Assembly (NCBI GenBank): GCA_003118195.1
Contig: BEXV01002259.1
Location: 59,721 to 71,504 of the forward strand
Direction of reading: 5' to 3'
DNA length: 11,784 bases
From: Hemicentrotus pulcherrimus
Lineage: Eukaryota > Echinodermata > Echinoidea > Camarodonta > Strongylocentrotidae
The number at the start of each line of letters is the position of its first letter. Position 1 is the first letter of the stretch. Positions 8,217 through 11,784 of the stretch are shown here, in pieces. The position numbers were made by a program, and so were the translations under genes. Under the pieces are notes generated by a model, which saw only the letters and a program-made list of their open reading frames with translations, was not told the DNA's origin and ran no database searches.

Positions 8217-8936
8217 CTACATGGAAGAAAATCATAGACCAAATAGAGGACAAATTAATTTTCACTGCTTTATTCATTTCATCAATGATATATCTTTAGG
8301 GTTGTGATTGGATTTCAGGTTAGGCTTAGAGTTAGGATTAGGATCAGGTTTAACTTTATTTTCATTAACCCTATTTCATAAAATAGTAATGCACTACACG
8401 TACACAAAATATTGTGTGTAAAAACTTGATCTTAAAAAAACTTCATTTGGCATTCTATGGGCACATGATTATGGAGTACCGGTATGCACTATGCAGAAAA
8501 TATAGAACAACATAAAGCCTTGCCCAAAGAACCAAAGTGGGATTTGGCTTCTGTGCGAGCCACATATTTATTATGCAAGAACAGACAGGAGCATCAAAAA
8601 AGTTTACTCAGCTCAGTGCTCACAGTTTGCTCTTATGCCAACTGAGAGTGTATTTACACTCTTATTATAGAACAAATATTTGAACCCAATATAGTACAGT
8701 GACAATGAACTGATAACATCCAGAGTAAAATGTGTTTTGGTGAATTAATGTATTATCTATAAATAGATCAAATAGCACGACAGAGTTTTTCTAACCCTTT
8801 GAAAAGTCTTCTGGATGTCTGTTCACATATTCCTCAACGTAAAACTCTCTCTCTGCCAAGGCTCTGCTTTCAAATCGACCAATAAAGTAGCCTATCGATC
8901 CACCGATAATAGAAGCAATAATGTGCCTATGTCCAC
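8164..8936 (-). CDS. NDUFC2: NADH dehydrogenase 1 subunit C2 (complex I B14.5b), C-terminal two exons (5' partial)
   Basis: On the minus strand, exon 8796-8936 joins exon 8216-8164 across a GT-AG intron (donor gttaga, acceptor ttccatgtag). A split GAG codon bridges the join and the frame ends at TGA (8166-8164). The 64 residues run from GHRHIIASIIGGSIGYFIG, a Gly/Ile-rich membrane segment, through a charged helix (ESRALAEREF) to the family's HPEDF motif, and end ETPKKMGEVTQRWLPVR. The human protein as I recall it (119 residues) has exactly 64 residues over the same span. Its HR, HPEDF, KK.GE and final P(I/V)R fall at the same positions without a gap. NDUFC2 is an accessory subunit of the membrane arm of respiratory complex I in the inner mitochondrial membrane, needed for assembly. 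The N-terminal ~55 residues, with the first membrane segment, are on an exon I did not find. Confidence 0.9.
8217..8795 (-). other. NDUFC2 intron between the last two coding exons
   Basis: 579-nt intron, AT-rich. It includes a degenerate TTAGG-like stretch on the plus strand at about 8296-8350 (GGTTAGGCTTAGAGTTAGGA and similar units). No other feature recognised. Confidence 0.8.
8796..8936 (-). CDS. NDUFC2: NDUFC2 exon with membrane segment and HPEDF motif
   Basis: 141 nt, entered after two bases of a codon are still needed (xGT; Gly if the missing base is G, which human NDUFC2 suggests). It leaves one base of a Glu codon. The acceptor cgttttacag follows a long CT tract. In the unspliced sequence a TAG follows at 8793-8791 (AAG GGT TAG), so the exon could also end in a stop, giving ...HPEDFSKG. 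The splice is preferred because the next exon restores the conserved C terminus. Confidence 0.9.
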
Positions 8937-8945
8937 CTGTAAAAC

Positions 8946-9020
8946 GAGAGAGAAAGAAAGAGCAAGAGAGAGAGAGAGAGAGGGCAAGAGGGAGGGAGAG
9001 AAAGAGAGAGAGAAAGAGAG
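8946..9020. repeat. GA/CT microsatellite forming the polypyrimidine tract of the NDUFC2 acceptor
   Basis: A plus-strand purine tract of GAGAGA, GAAAGA and GGGAGG units; on the minus strand it is a CT tract that ends nine bases before the exon boundary at 8936. It therefore makes up the upstream pyrimidine region of this 3' splice site. The open frames 8815-9042 (+) and 8927-9145 (-) that run through it are microsatellite or wrong-frame readings. Confidence 0.9.
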
Positions 9021-9421
9021 TAATGAAAGTCTGTCAGACTAATTTTAGTGCAGAGTGAATGGTACATACAGTGCATGGGAACTGAATCATTGGGTAAGCA
9101 TGTAATGCAAAAAGTAAAGTAAACCATTGAGTATACCTCTTGCATTATTTGTCTCCTTCAATTGTCTATTGGGAAGGGGATTTCAAGTCCCTAAACTATG
9201 TCAATGTTGTACATAGCAATTGTACATTGTACAATAGCAAGCAGTATGCTATTGTTGACTACAAGTGCCTTGGGCCTTGGGACTTGGGCACAACTTCTAA
9301 TATTTCCTGTTATAGTTCCTATTCCATGGTCAAAATCAGTAAAAGCAGCATTACAATAATACCGGTGCTTTGTTTGCAATAAAAAATGTTAAGACACTCT
9401 TAATGGATTCTCAAAATTTTG
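9021..9421. other. probable NDUFC2 intron 1; no exon seen
   Basis: Contains a short palindromic site ATTGTACA-T-TGTACAAT (9219-9235). Opposing open frames (9140-9382 and 9191-9379) cover the same bases, and neither encodes anything resembling the N terminus of NDUFC2, which should be a Pro-rich start followed by a membrane segment. Confidence 0.5.
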
Positions 9422-9504
9422 AAACACCATTGTTATACACAACTCACCAGAATTCACTCATAATCAGCACTTTAGTGACAATTGATCACACCTAAATAGC
9501 AGTA
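9422..9504 (+). repeat. ~80-bp direct repeat, copy 1
   Basis: Matches 10574-10653 in the same orientation. Both begin AAACACCA and end with CTTTAGTGACAATTGAT, one differing base, then ACACCTAAATAGCAGTA. A few substitutions and a 3-base indel lie between. Weaker similarity may continue to the right (ATGTT followed by A-rich sequence). Confidence 0.85.
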
Positions 9505-9904
9505 GCAAACAATAAAATGAAGTCACCAATGTTGGAAAAAAATCATTAAAAATATTAAAACAGAATTTAAGCGTTGATCTAGGTGAAGAGCCATTTTGTA
9601 TTCATTGTGTGCATTTCTGGGTCAGCACGTGCATTAAATCTCCTTGTAAACTTTCTGTATGGAAGCCACTACCCCGCATGCATACTTTCTCTTCGCCACG
9701 TTGAATCAACGATATATACAACATGGGATGAACTGGGTTAGGACGATCGACGAGGAATTACCCTTTTTTCGGATTTTCCCCATCAAAGATTTCTTCAAAT
9801 TATAATTTCAAGTGGTTAAACGGATGCCAATGCCAGAGGAGTCGAAAAACAATTTAAGTCAAAATTGTAATCATAACTTCTTTACATGAGTTTGAAATAA
9901 GCAC

Positions 9905-9994
9905 GCTAAATGTTAGCGTGCTAGCGTGCGGTATACCAGTTGTGATCGCACGTCATGGCTATCTCAACCGCACACTAGCACGCTAATATTTAGC
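9905..9994. repeat. inverted repeat with 28-bp arms and 34-nt loop
   Basis: The arm 9905-9932 (GCTAAATGTTAGCGTGCTAG...) is complementary to 9967-9994 at 26 of 28 positions. One mismatch is a G-T pair (9912/9987) and the other a C-A pair (9925/9974). The core 20 bases pair with a single mismatch. The nine bases GCACGCTAA at 9901-9909 also pair with TTAGCGTGC at 9913-9921, so an alternative smaller hairpin exists. Confidence 0.92.
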
Positions 9995-10184
9995 ATCCCA
10001 CATCACAATCATCAGAACATCCCAGTGTCGCACTGCATGTGTTTCATCTATAAACAGCACATTCAACGGAAACAGCTCCAACACAAGTCAGAAGTCAGCG
10101 CCATTGATATGCAGAACGGCGATTCACACGGTACGTGTGCAGCTCCACCGTTCTGGTAAGAAATTTGCTTTTATTTCGTTATTT

Positions 10185-10214
10185 TTACCTCCGATTTTGA
10201 AATTCCGGAGGTAA
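10185..10214. repeat. 9-bp stem hairpin TTACCTCCG/CGGAGGTAA
   Basis: Perfect 9-bp arms at 10185-10193 and 10206-10214 with a 12-nt loop. No T run follows directly, and it is not a bacterial-type terminator in this genome. Confidence 0.8.
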
Positions 10215-10389
10215 TTAGGAGTAAAAGTCCCACACAATTCATCAAGGCCACTGTCCAATATTGGTCGGGTGCGGGAAAGTGTGATTTTGGACACATTTAA
10301 GGTGTTGTTTACCTACCTCTCCGCGCGGTGGTATGGGACCCGGTTAAGGCTCTCTGGAATAAAGGCTAAGCCAAACTGCATTTATGAGG

Positions 10390-10453
10390 GTGTAAAGAGT
10401 GAAAATCTCTTTGCACATCAGTCCCCATAGGACGATCTTTCGATCAGTCTATG
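10390..10453. other. two adjacent stem-loops
   Basis: GTGTAAAGAG (10390-10399) pairs with CTCTTTGCAC (10407-10416), ten pairs including one G-T, with a 7-nt loop. Ten bases on, CATAG...GATC (10426-10437) pairs with GATC...CTATG (10442-10453), with an imperfect centre and a 4-nt loop. I compared it from memory with U1, U5, U6 and tRNA and saw no match, so I do not call an RNA gene. Confidence 0.45.
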
Positions 10454-10573
10454 TATAGAGGCGGTTAGAGGAGCCAGATGCAATCTCAGCGGAACAACTG
10501 TCGATATCACACATAGGAGCATCACTATCCTGGCTGTGTAGTACTAAAAGCTATGCTTTTGTCTTAACATTTC

Positions 10574-10653
10574 AAACACCACTGTACAAAACTCAACTGA
10601 TTTCACTAAAAATCGGTACTTTAGTGACAATTGATGACACCTAAATAGCAGTA
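10574..10653 (+). repeat. ~80-bp direct repeat, copy 2
   Basis: Second copy of the sequence at 9422-9504, same orientation, 1,152 bases apart start to start. The best-conserved part is CTTTAGTGACAATTGAT-G-ACACCTAAATAGCAGTA at the right end. Confidence 0.85.
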
Positions 10654-11078
10654 AAATACATTCTTTAAAACTTTATGATGTTAAAAAGAATAATTTAAAA
10701 ATTCAAATTGCAAGTCTAGCGTCAAACTTTGCTTACAGCTGCATCAACATGATTGTGTACAGTCTATGCTTTATTGTGTGGTGTGTATATTTGTGTATGG
10801 GTATAATAATACCTGTCAATACGCATTAGCATTGACTCTCTATGCTTTGCTGGAGTGGTCGATATCAGAGACCGAAGCTTTCGGTCTACACTGGAGCTCG
10901 GCCCTAGAGTTATATGCGTACTATTAATATTAGGCCCATGCACATAGAAATTTAGCTTACTTTTAGCGCATGCACATTATGTTCATCCGATCTCAGCCTC
11001 ACTTCCCAAAAATTGTGCCTTCAAGGGCCCTTCTTATTGACAATCGTAACAAATAAAATAGAGGGTTTGGTGCTAGTG
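10654..11078. other. no gene recognised
   Basis: AT-rich at first, then mixed. It contains a perfect 8-bp-arm hairpin, AGACCGAA-GCT-TTCGGTCT, at 10869-10887. No exon, repeat family or promoter that I can support. Confidence 0.5.
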
Positions 11079-11301
11079 TAGTTCCGTATCCATTTTTTAA
11101 AGCATTTTAATATCCATTCTTATCCATACTGAGCGACAACGTCGACATCGAGGCCCTAAACGAAGGTTTCCGATGTTGGATGTGATCCAAATTCAGGTGG
11201 AAAATGCAATATATGATTATGATTCAAACTAGTAAAAAATTGGGCTAAAATTCATTTGCTAAGAATGGATATTAAACTGCTAAAAGATGGATAAGGAACT
11301 A
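11079..11301. mobile_element. MITE-like element with ~43-bp terminal inverted repeats
   Basis: The left arm 11079-11122 (TAGTTCCGTATCCATTTTTT...) is repeated in inverted orientation at 11260-11301. The arms share TAGTTCC, TATCCAT and TTTAATATCCATTCTTA, with about three substitutions and a 2-base gap. The ~137-bp interior is noncoding. Both ends carry TA outside GTTCC, compatible with the TA target site of Tc1/mariner-type elements, but that is weak because TA also belongs to the arm. Confidence 0.78.
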
Positions 11302-11308
11302 GGGGGCC

Positions 11309-11448
11309 GTTTCTCGAAACCGTCATAACTACAAGATCAACGACATCTCGCCACTGTCACGCAACTTGTCAGCTAAGTGTTTCACGAAGCTGTCTTTGCC
11401 AAGATGAGCGATAACTTCCGCGACAAGCGAGTTGTCACTGCTCTGAAA
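11309..11448 (+). repeat. two diverged ~70-bp direct units (GTTTC-n-CGAA type)
   Basis: GTTTCTCGAAACCGTC at 11309 and GTTTCACGAAGCTGTC at 11379 agree at 13 of 16 bases and lie exactly 70 bases apart. AAGAT-n-A-n-CGA follows at similar spacing in each. The block starts right after the MITE and has higher GC than its surroundings. It looks like part of an older repeat, of which only one edge may be in view. Confidence 0.5.
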
Positions 11449-11598
11449 TTCATATCTTTTTAATTGCTGTAAAGCGCCATCACAAGCCAGTTTGTTGCTT
11501 TTTCATGGGCCACGAAATGTACGATTAGTTTCACTATCATTTTGAGAAAAATATAGACGAGTTCGGTACGCAATTCTCCGGGATGTGAAATGCAAATG

Positions 11599-11784
11599 TT
11601 AAAGGTAAAGACCAGTTATGGTCATGCGATTGCATTGTTAAAGAAACGTTGTGGAATCGATCAGAAAAGGTTGATCATCTAGCATCTATCATCTGCAAGG
11701 TTCTAGAATCATCAAAATGATAAGAAATTTGGCCCATTCTTTGTAAAGTTACAAGCACTATACACAGAAAAATGTATAAGGGAC
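11599..11784 (+). repeat. dispersed repeat, copy 2 (cut by the window end)
   Basis: Same orientation as copy 1 (4990-5185). The strong match starts at 11620 and runs to the last base. A 10-base indel near 11690 replaces the TATTGGTGTG region of copy 1. Its 5' flank reads TTAAAGGTAAAGACCAGTTA, weakly like that of copy 1. Confidence 0.88.

Larger units (their letters stand above)
9505..10573. other. 1.07-kb block between the two direct-repeat copies
   Basis: This block has more GC and CpG than its surroundings and several inverted repeats (9905-9994, 10185-10214, 10390-10453). There is no long coding frame. A short plus-strand frame beginning at ATG 10109 runs into a good splice donor (TTCTG|gtaaga at 10156), but there is no partner exon and no family match. 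The block could be an inserted non-autonomous element, a promoter-proximal region or both. Confidence 0.4.

Noticed and set aside
8815..9145. Open frames crossing the GA/CT repeat on both strands (8815-9042 plus, 8927-9145 minus)
   Set aside because: One is antisense to the NDUFC2 exon. The other runs into that exon in the wrong frame and stops at once (FYRWT then stop). Both owe their length to the microsatellite.
9140..9382. Opposing open frames of 80 and 62 codons
   Set aside because: They cover the same bases on both strands, have no domain, and the minus-strand one does not look like the NDUFC2 N terminus.
9926..10159. A 77-codon plus-strand protein
   Set aside because: Its first part is the long hairpin at 9905-9994 and it has no known domain. 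Only the last part (from ATG 10109) is kept, as a weak exon candidate.
10185..10214. Rho-independent terminator
   Set aside because: The genome is eukaryotic and no T run follows the stem.

Overview
The window looks like nuclear DNA from a marine invertebrate, most likely a deuterostome such as an echinoderm or a hemichordate. The reasons are the AT-rich background, short exons with GT-AG introns, a tRNA-derived SINE, MITE-like inverted-repeat elements, CT/GA microsatellites and several dispersed repeats. The phylum is an inference. There are no bacterial-type operons, no CRISPR array and no RNA gene that I would call functional. The long open frames in the window are mostly chance readings of intron or low-complexity DNA. 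Both real genes are split into exons of 53 to 141 bases.

Layout. Positions 1-2976 carry the 3' half of a plus-strand gene for a coiled-coil protein that I recognise as a CCDC169 (human C13orf38) homologue. Its four exons are 618-716, 1397-1450, 2063-2172 and 2883-2976, and they encode the last 118 residues and the stop. The 5' exons lie before the window. Positions 2977-8163 are intergenic or untranslated. This stretch holds a 211-bp MITE (3090-3300), a 37-bp tandem duplication (4044-4117), a SINE (about 4567-4843), one copy of a dispersed repeat (4990-5185 and probably beyond), a retroposon-like tail (5581-5640) and a CT-rich microsatellite (6711-6864). Positions 8164-8936 carry, on the minus strand, the last two coding exons of the mitochondrial complex I subunit NDUFC2 (8796-8936 and 8164-8216). 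Together they give 64 C-terminal residues, ending like the vertebrate protein. The first exon of NDUFC2 was not found and may lie beyond 11784. From 8937 to the end the DNA is probably NDUFC2 intron 1 and/or upstream DNA. It holds a GA/CT microsatellite directly against the NDUFC2 splice acceptor, a pair of ~80-bp direct repeats around a 1.07-kb block, a 28-bp-arm hairpin, several smaller hairpins, a second MITE (11079-11301) and a second copy of the dispersed repeat cut off by the window end.

The two genes are convergent, with stop codons 5.2 kb apart, and have no known functional link: one protein is an uncharacterised coiled-coil protein, the other a respiratory-chain subunit. I found no convincing new multi-gene system. 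The points most worth a second look are the two split genes, which simple ORF calling misses, the microsatellite acting as a polypyrimidine tract, the long hairpin at 9905-9994 and the two MITEs.
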